Shown: positions 52,396-61,245 of the stretch, piece by piece
How positions within the stretch are numbered: position 1 is the first letter of the stretch
How the letters are laid out: every line of letters starts with the position of its first letter
NCBI GenBank assembly: GCA_019116885.1
Contig: DXAU01000018.1
Coordinates: 1 to 64,000, forward strand
DNA: 64,000 nucleotides
From: Candidatus Mediterraneibacter pullistercoris
GTDB lineage: Bacteria > Bacillota > Clostridia > Lachnospirales > Lachnospiraceae
Reading direction: 5' to 3'
The notes under the pieces: model-generated
The model's input: the letters and a program-made list of their open reading frames with translations, nothing else
Databases searched by the model: none
What the model was told of the DNA's origin: nothing
Translations under genes and position numbers: made by a program

Positions 52396-52752
52396 ATGGA
52401 ATATATTACAGCATTTACAGTTGGCGGGCTGATCTGCGCGCTTGTGCAGATACTGCTCGACCGGACGAAACTGATGCCGGGACGCATCATGGTGCTCCTC
52501 GTATGCTCGGGGGCACTGCTTGGCTTCTGCGGAATATACAAACCGTTTCAGGAGTTTGCGGGTTCGGGTGCAAGCGTTCCGCTCCTGGGATTTGGCAATC
52601 TGCTCTGGCAGGGGGTGAAAGAGGCAGTTGACGAATACGGATTTATCGGGATATTCATGGGCGGATTTAAGGCAAGTGCAGTAGGGATATCCGCGGCCCT
52701 TGTATTTGCCTACATCGCATCGTTTATCTTTGAACCGAAAATGAAGAAATAA
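52396..52752 (+). CDS. spoVAE: Stage V sporulation protein AE
   Basis: A 118-residue protein with four membrane segments (YITAFTVGGLICALVQILL, IMVLLVCSGALLGFCGIY, and others) and the SpoVAE motif EFAGSGASVPLLGFGNLLWQGVKEAV (~53-78). It acts with SpoVAC and SpoVAD in dipicolinic-acid transport into the spore. AAGGAGAAAGAGAGG lies before the ATG and the gap from spoVAD is 35 bases, so it is cotranscribed with spoVAD. Confidence 0.95.
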   Translation: MEYITAFTVGGLICALVQILLDRTKLMPGRIMVLLVCSGALLGFCGIYKPFQEFAGSGASVPLLGFGNLLWQGVKEAVDEYGFIGIFMGGFKASAVGISAALVFAYIASFIFEPKMKK

Positions 52753-52758
52753 GAAATG

Positions 52759-52804
52759 GCCTGTCAGCCAAGGGGGAGACAGTCTGCCCTGTCGGTTGAC
52801 AGGC
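52759..52804 (+). terminator. Weak terminator after spoVAE
   Basis: GCCTGTCAGCC (52759-52769) and GGTTGACAGGC (52794-52804) form an 11-bp stem with one G-U pair; only TTC follows. It lies just before the glmS leader. Confidence 0.55.
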
Positions 52805-52861
52805 TTCATCTGCAGATGATATGATAGACCACATGAAATGCAGCAAAGGAGGAGCATAAAT

Positions 52862-54700
52862 ATGTGTGGGATTGTAGGATTTGTAGGGGAGGAGCAGGCA
52901 GCCCCTATTCTTCTGAACGGACTGTCGAAACTTGAGTACAGAGGATATGATTCTGCCGGAATCGCCGTGCGCAGCGACAGGCCTGATGATATTTCAATCA
53001 TCAAGGCAAAAGGACGGCTCAAGATTCTTGCGGAGAAAACAGATAATGGAAGAAGTGTGAGCGGCACCTGCGGGATCGGACATACCCGGTGGGCAACTCA
53101 CGGAGAACCGTCTGAAAACAACGCCCATCCCCACTGTACGGACGATCGGTCGGTGGTACTTGTACATAATGGTATCATTGAGAACCATCAGGAGATTAAG
53201 GATAAACTGCTGAGATCAGGATATACATTTTATTCACAGACGGACACAGAGATAGCAGTAAAACTGGTCGACTATTACTATAAGAAGACAGGGACGCCGC
53301 TGGAGGCCATGGCCAGAGCGATGCTGCGAATCAGAGGGTCCTATGCTTTCGGAGTGATGTTCCATGACTGTCCCGGAAAATTGTACGCGGCCCGCAAGGA
53401 CAGTCCTCTCATCATTGGGAAGAGCGGTACCGGCTGTCTGATCGCCTCAGATGTTCCGGCGATACTGGATAAGACGAGAAATGTATACTATATCGGAAAT
53501 CTTGAGATAGCAGAGCTTTCCCAAGACGAGATACACTTCTATAATATCGACCGTGAAGAGATAGAAAAAGAGATGGTCGAGATCAAATGGGATGCTGAAT
53601 CTGCGGAAAAAGGCGGATACGAGCATTTCATGCTAAAGGAGATCCATGAACAGCCCAAAGCGGTTCAGGATATGATCGGCGCATATGTGAAAGACAATGC
53701 GATAGATTTTTCAGAAGTGGGGCTTACCGATGAGTCTCTCAAAGATTTGGAGAGGATATATATCGTTGCCTGTGGTTCTGCCTATCATGTCGGTATGGCG
53801 GGAAAATATGTGCTGGAGGATCTGGCGGGGATTCCCGTAGAAGTGGATCTTGCATCAGAATTTCGTTACCGTAATCCAATCATTGTGCCGAAATCTCTTA
53901 TTATCGTCGTTTCCCAGTCAGGCGAGACTGCGGACAGTCTGGCGGCTCTGCGACTCGCAGAGGAGAGGGGAGTTCCGGTGCTCGGTATTGTAAATGTGGT
54001 AGGTTCCAGCATTGCCAGGGAGAGTGACTATATCCTCTACACATATGCCGGGCCGGAGATCTCTGTGGCAACAACCAAGGCGTACAGCACACAGCTTATC
54101 GCCATGTATCTGATTGCCATCCAGGCGGCAAAGGTGAAAGGAAGGATAGACGAAGAGCGCTATGCGGGACTTCTCACTGAGATGGCGGCTCTCCCGGATA
54201 AGATCCAGAAGACACTGGATGACAAAGAGAGACTTCAGTGGTTTGCCAGCAAATATGCAAATGCAAAGGATATTTTCTTTATCGGCCGGGGACTCGACTA
54301 TGCGATCAGTCTTGAGGGGAGCCTGAAGATGAAAGAAATCAGCTATATACACTCGGAGGCTTATGCGGCAGGTGAGCTGAAACATGGACCGATCAGCCTT
54401 GTGGAAAACGGTATCCTCGTGATTGGCGTGCTGACGCAGAACCAGCTTTTTGAGAAAACGCTGAGCAATATGACAGAGGTTAAGAGCCGCGGCGCGTATC
54501 TCATGGGGCTGACGACATACGGCAACTATAATATAGAAGATACGGCAGATTTCTCAGTCTACGTTCCAAAGACAGAGCCATACTTTACGACAAGTCTGGC
54601 AATTGTGCCGCTGCAGCTCATGGGCTATTATGTGAGTGTTGCGAAAGGTCTTGATGTGGATAAACCAAGGAATCTGGCAAAATCAGTGACAGTGGAATAA
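52862..54700 (+). CDS. glmS: Glutamine-fructose-6-phosphate aminotransferase
   Basis: A 612-residue enzyme making glucosamine-6-phosphate, the first step to cell-wall amino sugars. The N-terminal glutaminase begins MCGIVGFVG (Cys2 nucleophile) and has GIGHTRWATHGEPS (~73-86) and HNGIIENH. Two SIS isomerase domains follow (CGSAYHVGMAGKYVLEDLA, VSQSGETADSLAALRLA, FFIGRGLDYAISLEGSLKMKE). It ends DKPRNLAKSVTVE as usual. AAGGAGGAGCATAAAT precedes the ATG. The leader is too short for a glmS ribozyme. Confidence 0.97.
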   Translation: MCGIVGFVGEEQAAPILLNGLSKLEYRGYDSAGIAVRSDRPDDISIIKAKGRLKILAEKTDNGRSVSGTCGIGHTRWATHGEPSENNAHPHCTDDRSVVLVHNGIIENHQEIKDKLLRSGYTFYSQTDTEIAVKLVDYYYKKTGTPLEAMARAMLRIRGSYAFGVMFHDCPGKLYAARKDSPLIIGKSGTGCLIASDVPAILDKTRNVYYIGNLEIAELSQDEIHFYNIDREEIEKEMVEIKWDAESAEKGGYEHFMLKEIHEQPKAVQDMIGAYVKDNAIDFSEVGLTDESLKDLERIYIVACGSAYHVGMAGKYVLEDLAGIPVEVDLASEFRYRNPIIVPKSLIIVVSQSGETADSLAALRLAEERGVPVLGIVNVVGSSIARESDYILYTYAGPEISVATTKAYSTQLIAMYLIAIQAAKVKGRIDEERYAGLLTEMAALPDKIQKTLDDKERLQWFASKYANAKDIFFIGRGLDYAISLEGSLKMKEISYIHSEAYAAGELKHGPISLVENGILVIGVLTQNQLFEKTLSNMTEVKSRGAYLMGLTTYGNYNIEDTADFSVYVPKTEPYFTTSLAIVPLQLMGYYVSVAKGLDVDKPRNLAKSVTVE

Positions 54701-54714
54701 GATGGGAAATGTGG

Positions 54715-54754
54715 CCCGGATTTGCGGAAAAGACCGCAAATCCGGGATTTTTTT
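54715..54754 (+). terminator. Rho-independent terminator after glmS
   Basis: CCCGGATTTGCGG (54715-54727) and its perfect complement (54734-54746), 6-base loop, then A and TTTTTTT. Confidence 0.95.
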
Positions 54755-54757
54755 GAC

Positions 54758-54812
54758 TTTACATAGATTTAACACAGACTTGATTTTACATTTTACATTG
54801 CTCTTTTATTAT
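54758..54812 (+). promoter_or_regulatory. Pho-box-like promoter of the pst operon
   Basis: Direct repeats TTTACA (54758), TTAACA (54769), TTTACA (54785) and TTTACA (54792) have the 11-base step of PhoP/PhoB boxes for the first pair, and a half-copy TTGATT fills the 54780 position. A -10 TATTAT (54807-54812) follows, with the last repeats in the -35 place. The promoter leads to pstS, 100 bases on. Control by the PhoP/PhoR pair at the end of the operon is inferred. Confidence 0.65.
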
Positions 54813-54913
54813 GAATATCGTTGACGGATGAAGTAAACACTCCGCCGGCAGCGCGAAGAAGCGCGGTACATACAATAATTGAAATTCAAGATTGAAAAAG
54901 GAGATCATGAACT

Positions 54914-55807
54914 ATGAAAATGAAAAAGTTTATAGCAGTTTTATCGGTCGTGAGCATGATGGCAGTCGCAGCTACAGGATGCGGCGGCGGAGCAGGTGAA
55001 GCGTCTGCGGCAGGGGATTCCGGTTCAGAGTGGGACGCAGCTAATGCGATCACAGTTGTATCCCGTGAGGAGGGATCTGGTACAAGAGGCGCTTTCACAG
55101 AACTGTTCGGTGTTGTAGACGAAGAAGATAATGATATGACAACACTCGATGCACAGGTTACAAACAGCACATCTGTTATGATGACAACTGTATCTGAGAA
55201 CGAATATGCGATCGGATATATCTCCCTTGGATCTCTTGACGAGTCGCTTGTAAAAGCTGTAAAGATTGATGGAGCAGAGGCTACAGCAGAGAATATCGAG
55301 AATGGTTCCTATACAGTATCCAGACCGTTCAACGTAGCCGTAAGCCCGAATCTTGACAATGCAGTTGCTGCGGATTTCATGGCGTTTATTATGAGTACAG
55401 AAGGACAGCAGGTCGTGGCTGACGAGGGGTATATCCCGGTATCTGAGGTAGAAGCTTACGCAGGCGACGCTCCGGAAGGAAGTTGTGTGGTCGGCGGTTC
55501 CTCTTCTGTATCTCCGTTGATGGAGAAGCTGATAGAGGCTTATAATACGGTAAACCCAAACGCTAAAATCGAACTTCAGACTTCGGATTCCACAACAGGA
55601 ATGACGTCGACAATCGAGGGAAGCTATGACATCGGTATGGCGTCAAGAGAACTGAAAGAAGAAGAATCTGCTGAGCTGGAAGGTACAGTGATTGCGACAG
55701 ACGGTATCGCGGTGATCGTGAACCAGAACAACCCGACAGATGATCTTTCAGCAGATCAGGTCAAGAGTATCTACCTTGGCGATGTGACAACATGGGATGG
55801 AATTTAA
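54914..55807 (+). CDS. pstS: Phosphate-binding lipoprotein PstS, halves in permuted order
   Basis: A 297-residue exported lipoprotein (signal ending AVAATGC, Cys23). It has PstS phosphate-binding motifs, but in swapped order. The block normally in the second half, ITVVSREEGSGTRGAFTELFG and ... FIMSTEGQQVVADEGYIPV, comes first (~46-175), and the normal first block, VVGGSSSVSPLMEKLIEAYN with STTGMTSTIEGSYDIGMASRELK and IATDGIAVIVNQNNPTDDLS, comes second (~193-290), ending DVTTWDGI where a normal PstS would continue. Both lobes can still form. It starts the pst operon; a hairpin separates it from pstC. Confidence 0.85.
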   Translation: MKMKKFIAVLSVVSMMAVAATGCGGGAGEASAAGDSGSEWDAANAITVVSREEGSGTRGAFTELFGVVDEEDNDMTTLDAQVTNSTSVMMTTVSENEYAIGYISLGSLDESLVKAVKIDGAEATAENIENGSYTVSRPFNVAVSPNLDNAVAADFMAFIMSTEGQQVVADEGYIPVSEVEAYAGDAPEGSCVVGGSSSVSPLMEKLIEAYNTVNPNAKIELQTSDSTTGMTSTIEGSYDIGMASRELKEEESAELEGTVIATDGIAVIVNQNNPTDDLSADQVKSIYLGDVTTWDGI

Positions 55808-55841
55808 GCAGTACGGACTTAATAGGAACTGATGGAAATTT

Positions 55842-55879
55842 ATGAGCCGGGCAGATATGAGCATGTCTTCCCGGCTCAT
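55842..55879 (+). terminator. Hairpin between pstS and pstC
   Basis: ATGAGCCGGG (55842-55851) and CCCGGCTCAT (55870-55879) form a 10-bp stem, directly followed by TAGGAGG, the pstC ribosome site. It should lower read-through, leaving more pstS than pstCAB. Confidence 0.65.
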
Positions 55880-55891
55880 TAGGAGGAAATA

Positions 55892-56785
55892 ATGAAATCA
55901 AAAGCATGGACTGAAAAATTCATGCAGGGAGTGTTTTTCATAGCGGCATGTGCATCCGTGCTGGCGGTAGCTCTTATTTGCATTTTTTTGTTTGCGAATG
56001 GAATCCCTGCAATGAGAGAAATTGGATTTATCAAGTTTATCACAGGAGAGGTCTGGCGGCCCAACAGCGAACAGTTCGGAATCCTTCCCATGATCGTAGG
56101 AAGCCTGTATGTGACTGCAGGAGCGATCATTTTCGGAGTGCCGATCGGCATCCTGACATCTGTATTTATGGCAATGTACTGTCCGAAGCGGATATACAAA
56201 CCTCTGAAAGCGGCGACAGAACTTCTTGCCGGAATCCCTTCAGTCATCTACGGATTCTTCGGGCTGGTCGTTGTGGTGCCTCTGATACGCGAGTTTGGAA
56301 CTATGCTGTATAAAGCGAGGATAGTGGATAATCCAGGTAATGGAAACAGTATCCTGACGGCTTCCATGATCCTGGGCATGATGATTCTGCCGACGATTAT
56401 CGGAACGACAGAGAGTGCTATACGTGCGGTGCCGTCCCACTATTATGAGGGATCGCTTGCCTTGGGAGCGACAAAGGAGAGGAGTATTTTCCGCGTTATC
56501 ATCCCTGCCGCAAAGTCAGGCGTTATCGCGGGGATCGTGCTGGGAATCGGCCGCGCCATCGGAGAAACCATGGCAGTTATTATGATTGTCGGGAATCAGG
56601 CGCGTCTTACGGGGAGCCTTCTGGATGGTATCCGTACTCTGACCGGAAATATCGTAATCGAGATGGGATATGCGACCGGACTTCACCGGGAGGCGCTGAT
56701 CGCTACAGGAGTCGTGCTCTTTGTATTTATCCTCATAATCAATTTCAGTGTGGCATTATTGAAGAGGGGGGCTGATCGTGAGTAA
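55892..56785 (+). CDS. pstC: Phosphate ABC transporter permease PstC
   Basis: A 297-residue permease with six membrane segments. The motifs are FIAACASVLAVALICIFLFANGIPAM, TEQFGILPMIVGSLY-like VWRPNSEQFGILPMIVGSLYVT (~50-71), the LLAGIPSVIYGFFGLVVVVPL segment (~112-132) and the ATPase-contact loop EGSLALGATKERSIFRVIIPAAKSGV (~189-214). It forms the phosphate channel with PstA. Its end overlaps the pstA start by eight bases. Confidence 0.95.
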   Translation: MKSKAWTEKFMQGVFFIAACASVLAVALICIFLFANGIPAMREIGFIKFITGEVWRPNSEQFGILPMIVGSLYVTAGAIIFGVPIGILTSVFMAMYCPKRIYKPLKAATELLAGIPSVIYGFFGLVVVVPLIREFGTMLYKARIVDNPGNGNSILTASMILGMMILPTIIGTTESAIRAVPSHYYEGSLALGATKERSIFRVIIPAAKSGVIAGIVLGIGRAIGETMAVIMIVGNQARLTGSLLDGIRTLTGNIVIEMGYATGLHREALIATGVVLFVFILIINFSVALLKRGADRE

Positions 56786-57638
56786 TAAGACAACAATCAG
56801 TGATAAACTGAAGACTTATCTGAAACATCCGGGATCATTTATTGTGATGCTGCTTGTGATGCTGGCGGCGGTGATTACATTTGCCGTGCTGATCTTCCTG
56901 ATCGCCTATATCCTTATCAACGGCTTGCCGCATATCACACCGTCGCTTTTCTCGCTTGAATACAGCTCGGAAAATGCGTCTGTAGTACCTGCATTTATCA
57001 ATACGATTGTTATGACGCTGTTATCCCTGCTGATCGCAGTTCCTTTCGGGATCTTCTCCGCTATCTTTCTCGTAGAATATGCGAAGAGGGGAAACAAGTT
57101 TATAGAAGTCATACGGCTTACGACAGAGACCCTTTCCGGTATACCTTCTATCGTGTACGGACTTTTCGGAATGTTGTTTTTCGTCAATGCTCTTGACTGG
57201 GGATTTTCCTTGCTGGCGGGTGCTTTCACCATAGCGATCATGATCCTTCCGCTGATCATGAGAACTACAGAAGAAGCATTAAAAGCAGTTCCGGATTCTT
57301 ATCGTGAAGGAAGTTTCGGGCTTGGCGCAGGAAAACTTCGTACCGTGTTCCGCATTGTTCTTCCGTCTGCGATCCCGGGCGTCCTGGCAGGCGTGATCCT
57401 CGCTATCGGGAGAATTGTCGGCGAGACGGCAGCTCTGATGTACACATCGGGAACCGTGGCTCAGATACCAGACAGTGTTATGGGTTCGGGGCGTACGCTG
57501 GCGCTTCATATGTATGTTCTTTCAAGCGAAGGACTTTATATGGATCAGGCATATGCTACGGCAGTCATCCTGCTTGTCCTTGTAGTGGGTATCAATGCAT
57601 TATCGAGTGTGATTGCAAGAAAACTTACGAAAGCATAG
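56778..57638 (+). CDS. pstA: Phosphate ABC transporter permease PstA
   Basis: A 286-residue permease starting at GTG 56778, inside the end of pstC. Six membrane segments; SGIPSIVYGLFGMLFFVNAL and the loop REGSFGLGAGKLRTVFRIVLPSAIPGVLAG (~173-202) match PstA. It forms the membrane part with PstC and uses PstB as ATPase. Confidence 0.95.
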   Translation: MSNKTTISDKLKTYLKHPGSFIVMLLVMLAAVITFAVLIFLIAYILINGLPHITPSLFSLEYSSENASVVPAFINTIVMTLLSLLIAVPFGIFSAIFLVEYAKRGNKFIEVIRLTTETLSGIPSIVYGLFGMLFFVNALDWGFSLLAGAFTIAIMILPLIMRTTEEALKAVPDSYREGSFGLGAGKLRTVFRIVLPSAIPGVLAGVILAIGRIVGETAALMYTSGTVAQIPDSVMGSGRTLALHMYVLSSEGLYMDQAYATAVILLVLVVGINALSSVIARKLTKA

Positions 57639-57662
57639 AGATAAATGTGAAAAAAGTGTGAA

Positions 57663-57699
57663 CGGGGACGTAGTCAAACCGGGTTTTACTACGTCCCCG
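57663..57699 (+). terminator. Intercistronic hairpin between pstA and pstB
   Basis: CGGGGACGTAGT (57663-57674) and ACTACGTCCCCG (57688-57699) form a perfect 12-bp stem with a 13-base loop. No T-run follows. It may adjust pstB levels relative to pstCA or mark an RNA-processing site. Confidence 0.6.
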
Positions 57700-57718
57700 A
57701 TGAAGAAAGGGATAAGAA

Positions 57719-58468
57719 ATGTCAAAGATAAGTATTAAGAATCTTGATTTACATTACGGAGATTTCAAAGCGCTCAAAGGTGTAAATCTTGAAATCGAAG
57801 CAAACAAGATCACTGCTTTTATCGGGCCGTCCGGCTGCGGTAAGTCTACTCTGCTGAAATCTATCAACCGTATGAATGACCTCGTTGAAGGATGCCGCAT
57901 TGACGGCGAGATCCTTCTGGACGGCGAGAACATTTTCAGGGGTATGGATGTAAATATGTTAAGGAAACGTGTTGGAATGGTATTCCAGAAACCGAATCCG
58001 TTTCCGATGAGCATTTATGACAATATCGCGTTTGGCCCAAGGACACACGGAATACGCTCCAAGGCTAAACTGGATGATATTGTTGAAAGATCTCTGCGCA
58101 ACGCGGCGATCTGGGATGAGTGTAAAGACCGGCTGAAGACAAGTGCGCTGGGAATGTCGGGCGGACAGCAGCAGCGGCTCTGCATTGCCAGAGCGCTTGC
58201 AGTAGAACCGGAAGTACTCCTTATGGATGAGCCTACATCTGCGCTTGACCCGATCTCTACTTCCAAGATTGAGGATCTTGCGATGGAACTGAAAAAAGAT
58301 TATACTATAGTTATGGTAACACATAACATGCAGCAGGCGGTCCGTGTGTCTGACAATACGGCTTTCTTCCTGCTTGGCGAAGTTGTGGAGTACAATGATA
58401 CGGAGAAATTGTTCTCGATACCGGCTGATAAGAGAACGGAAGATTATATCACAGGGAGGTTTGGTTAA
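57719..58468 (+). CDS. pstB: Phosphate ABC transporter ATP-binding protein PstB
   Basis: A 249-residue ATPase. Walker A is [21 protein letters not shown] (~35-55), the Q-loop is [21 protein letters not shown], the signature is [17 protein letters not shown] (~142-158) and Walker B is [15 protein letters not shown]. It powers phosphate import by PstSCA. AAAGGG lies before the ATG. Confidence 0.97.
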   Translation: MSKISIKNLDLHYGDFKALKGVNLEIEANKITAFIGPSGCGKSTLLKSINRMNDLVEGCRIDGEILLDGENIFRGMDVNMLRKRVGMVFQKPNPFPMSIYDNIAFGPRTHGIRSKAKLDDIVERSLRNAAIWDECKDRLKTSALGMSGGQQQRLCIARALAVEPEVLLMDEPTSALDPISTSKIEDLAMELKKDYTIVMVTHNMQQAVRVSDNTAFFLLGEVVEYNDTEKLFSIPADKRTEDYITGRFG

Positions 58469-58471
58469 AAT

Positions 58472-59140
58472 ATGCGTAATAAGTTTGATGAACAGCTGTG
58501 TTTCCTTGACGAGCAGCTTACACATATGGGCGGACTCTGTGAGACTGCTATCGCAAAAGCAACTCAGGCGCTTAAAGATGGCAGCATCGAGCAGGCGAAG
58601 ATCATTATCAAAGAGGATGAGGAAATCGATCAGATTGAAAAAGATATTGAAAGATTGTGTTTAAAGCTGCTTCTGCAGCAGCAGCCTGTAGCCAAAGACT
58701 TGAGAAGGATTTCGGCGGCGCTTAAGATGATAACGGATATGGAGCGAATTGGAGACCAGACGTCTGATATTGCCGAAATCATCATTTCTTCCAAAGGCGT
58801 TGCGGCTACGGATGAGATTCATGTGATCGGAACGATGGCGTCAGAGGTCAGTAAGATGGTGCGGGACAGTGTGAGAGCCTACGTGAACAGAGACCTTGAA
58901 CTCGCGCAGAGCGTCATGGAGGCTGACGATGAAATTGACCAGTATTTTGAGCAGGTCCGCGATGAGATGATTGATTTTATCAAAGAAGAGAAAGGTGAGA
59001 ACGGCAAGAGGATATTCGATCTTATCATGGTAACAAAATACCTCGAGCGTATCGGGGATCATGCAACTAATATCGCCGAGTGGGTGGAGTTTTCCATCAC
59101 AGGCGTACACAAAGACAGTGCGGTTATGCACAATGTCTGA
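58472..59140 (+). CDS. phoU: Phosphate-specific transport system accessory protein PhoU
   Basis: A 222-residue protein of two three-helix repeats with the metal motifs KMITDMERIGDQTSDIAEI (~84-102) and VTKYLERIGDHATNIAEWVEF (~184-204). PhoU links the state of the Pst transporter to the PhoR kinase and dampens the Pho response when phosphate is plentiful. It follows pstB by three bases. Confidence 0.96.
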   Translation: MRNKFDEQLCFLDEQLTHMGGLCETAIAKATQALKDGSIEQAKIIIKEDEEIDQIEKDIERLCLKLLLQQQPVAKDLRRISAALKMITDMERIGDQTSDIAEIIISSKGVAATDEIHVIGTMASEVSKMVRDSVRAYVNRDLELAQSVMEADDEIDQYFEQVRDEMIDFIKEEKGENGKRIFDLIMVTKYLERIGDHATNIAEWVEFSITGVHKDSAVMHNV

Positions 59141-59193
59141 TCATTACACACGATTACCAACCAGTAAGTATAGATGAAGGAGAACTGAAAGAA

Positions 59194-59868
59194 ATGATAT
59201 ATTGCGTGGAAGACGACGACAACATCCGTGAACTTGTGATATATACATTGGAGACGACCGGGCTTAAAGCCAGAGGTTTCGCAGACGGTTCTGCTTTTAT
59301 GGAGGCTCTGGCGTTTGACACGCCGGAGCTTATTTTGCTTGATATCATGCTTCCCGGAGATGACGGTCTGGAATTGTTGAAAAAGCTGAAATCCTCGTCG
59401 AAGACAAAAGGAATCCCGGTGATCATGGTGACTGCAAAAGGTTCAGAGTATGACAAGGTTATGGGCCTGGATTCCGGAGCAGACGACTATGTGACAAAAC
59501 CTTTCGGAATGATGGAACTTGTCTCCCGCATCAAAGCAGTGCTCCGGCGCAGCGGCAGGGTGGAAGACAGGATGGATATGGAGAATTCCGGAGTTCATAT
59601 TGATGTCAAGAAACACGAAGTCACAGTGGACGGCAAGGAGATATCGCTTACCCTCAAAGAATTTGAACTTCTGGAGAAGCTGATGCGCAACCAGGGTATC
59701 GTCCTGACAAGAGATCAGCTCCTTACGGAAATATGGGGCTATGACTTCGACGGAGAGACTCGGACGGTTGATGTACACATCAGGACATTGAGGCAGAAAC
59801 TGGGAGAAAAAGGCGAGATTATCCAGACGGTGCGCGGAGTCGGATACCGTGTCGGAGGGGCTGCATGA
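59194..59868 (+). CDS. phoP: Response regulator PhoP/PhoB type
   Basis: A 224-residue OmpR-type regulator. The receiver domain has acidic residues in YCVEDDDNIREL, the phosphorylated Asp in ELILLDIMLPGDDGLELL (~45-62), the conserved Thr/Lys in MVTAKG and VTKPFGMMEL; the C-terminal winged helix ends TVDVHIRTLRQKLGEKGEIIQTVRGVGYRV. It should bind the Pho-box repeats in front of pstS. ATG 59194 is the first start that fits the fold (MIYCVEDDD); AAGGAG lies ~14 bases upstream, a little far. Confidence 0.92.
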   Translation: MIYCVEDDDNIRELVIYTLETTGLKARGFADGSAFMEALAFDTPELILLDIMLPGDDGLELLKKLKSSSKTKGIPVIMVTAKGSEYDKVMGLDSGADDYVTKPFGMMELVSRIKAVLRRSGRVEDRMDMENSGVHIDVKKHEVTVDGKEISLTLKEFELLEKLMRNQGIVLTRDQLLTEIWGYDFDGETRTVDVHIRTLRQKLGEKGEIIQTVRGVGYRVGGAA

Positions 59869-61190
59869 GAAAGAGGATACAGAGAAGTATGGTGATGGTG
59901 CTGACCGTCACCCTGCTTCTTTCTTATATTATATTAACATTGATTACGTACAATACAAATCTGTCCATGCTTGAGTCAGAAGTCAGGCAGGAGGCAGAAT
60001 ATATACGGGCTGCGGTCAATATATCCGGAGCCGAGTATCTAGAGGAGATGGACGGTGTTGACTGGACCACGCGTGTCACACAGATCGACCCCAACGGAGA
60101 CGTCCTCTATGATACAAGGAGAGACAGCAGCACGATTGAAAATCACAGCGGCAGAAAAGAGATACAGGAGGCTCTCCGGACCGGTGAGGGGGAAGATGTC
60201 CGGATGTCGGATACCGTGGGGCAGGAGATGTATTATTATGCGCTTCTGCTCGATGACGGAACAGTCCTCAGGGCATCCAAATCAATGGACGGCCTGGTCA
60301 GGACGGCGCTCGGCAATCTGCCTGTGATGGCCGGAGCAGCCGCAGTCATGCTCATCCTGGCATATTTCCTTGCCAAATGGCAGACGAAACGGCTTGTAAA
60401 ACCGATCTACGAACTGGATCTGGTGCATCCTCTTGAGAATGAGACATACGAAGAACTGACTCCATTTCTTGAGGCGATGGAACGACAGAACAAGGAAAAA
60501 GAAGCAGTGTCAAACATGCGCAAGGAGTTCTCGGCGAACGTCTCACATGAACTAAAGACTCCGCTGACATCCATTTCAGGCTATGCAGAGATCATGAAGA
60601 ACGGCATGGTTCGTGCGGAAGATATTCCCGTATTTTCTGACCGCATCTATAAAGAAGCACGGCGCCTTATCACTCTTGTTGAGGATATCATCAAGCTGTC
60701 CAAGCTGGACGAAGAATCAGTAGAACTGGAGAAAGAAGAAGTAGATCTTTATGAATTAACCAGGGAGATCTTAAGCCGCCTCGCTCCCCAGACAGCCCAG
60801 AAAAATGTCCATATGGAAATGAGTGGTGAGTCGGTGAAATATTTTGGCATCTGCCAGATCCTCGATGAGATGATCTATAATGTGTGCGAAAATGCTGTGA
60901 AATATAATAACGAGAACGGCATAGTATCTGTGTGGGTAGGCAATACTCTGGAAGGCCCGAAAGTGACTGTGTCAGATACCGGCATCGGAATCCCCCGGGA
61001 ACATCATGAGAGAATTTTTGAGCGGTTCTATAGAGTCGATAAGAGCCATTCAAAAGAGCGCGGCGGCACGGGGCTTGGCCTGTCCATAGTGAAACATGGG
61101 GCGCTTCTCCATGGGGCAAAGGTTAGTGTGGACAGCGTGCCGGGACGGGGAACGAAGATCGAGATGAATTTTCCGAAAGAAGGAGTATAG
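59865..61190 (+). CDS. phoR: Sensor histidine kinase PhoR
   Basis: A 441-residue membrane kinase. Membrane segments at ~8-30 (MVLTVTLLLSYIILTLITY) and ~150-170 (MAGAAAVMLILAYFLAKW) flank an extracytoplasmic domain. The HisKA motif is FSANVSHELKTPLTSISGYAE (~223-243, phosphorylated His), and the ATPase boxes are NAVKYNNENG, SDTGIGIPREH and RGGTGLGLSIVKHG. It senses phosphate state with PstSCAB-PhoU and phosphorylates PhoP. It overlaps phoP by four bases (ATGA). Confidence 0.94.
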   Translation: MRKRIQRSMVMVLTVTLLLSYIILTLITYNTNLSMLESEVRQEAEYIRAAVNISGAEYLEEMDGVDWTTRVTQIDPNGDVLYDTRRDSSTIENHSGRKEIQEALRTGEGEDVRMSDTVGQEMYYYALLLDDGTVLRASKSMDGLVRTALGNLPVMAGAAAVMLILAYFLAKWQTKRLVKPIYELDLVHPLENETYEELTPFLEAMERQNKEKEAVSNMRKEFSANVSHELKTPLTSISGYAEIMKNGMVRAEDIPVFSDRIYKEARRLITLVEDIIKLSKLDEESVELEKEEVDLYELTREILSRLAPQTAQKNVHMEMSGESVKYFGICQILDEMIYNVCENAVKYNNENGIVSVWVGNTLEGPKVTVSDTGIGIPREHHERIFERFYRVDKSHSKERGGTGLGLSIVKHGALLHGAKVSVDSVPGRGTKIEMNFPKEGV

Positions 61191-61245
61191 CCGGTTCTGC
61201 AGCGGGGAACGATAGTATCATAAGACGTTATGTGCGAGGTGTGAG

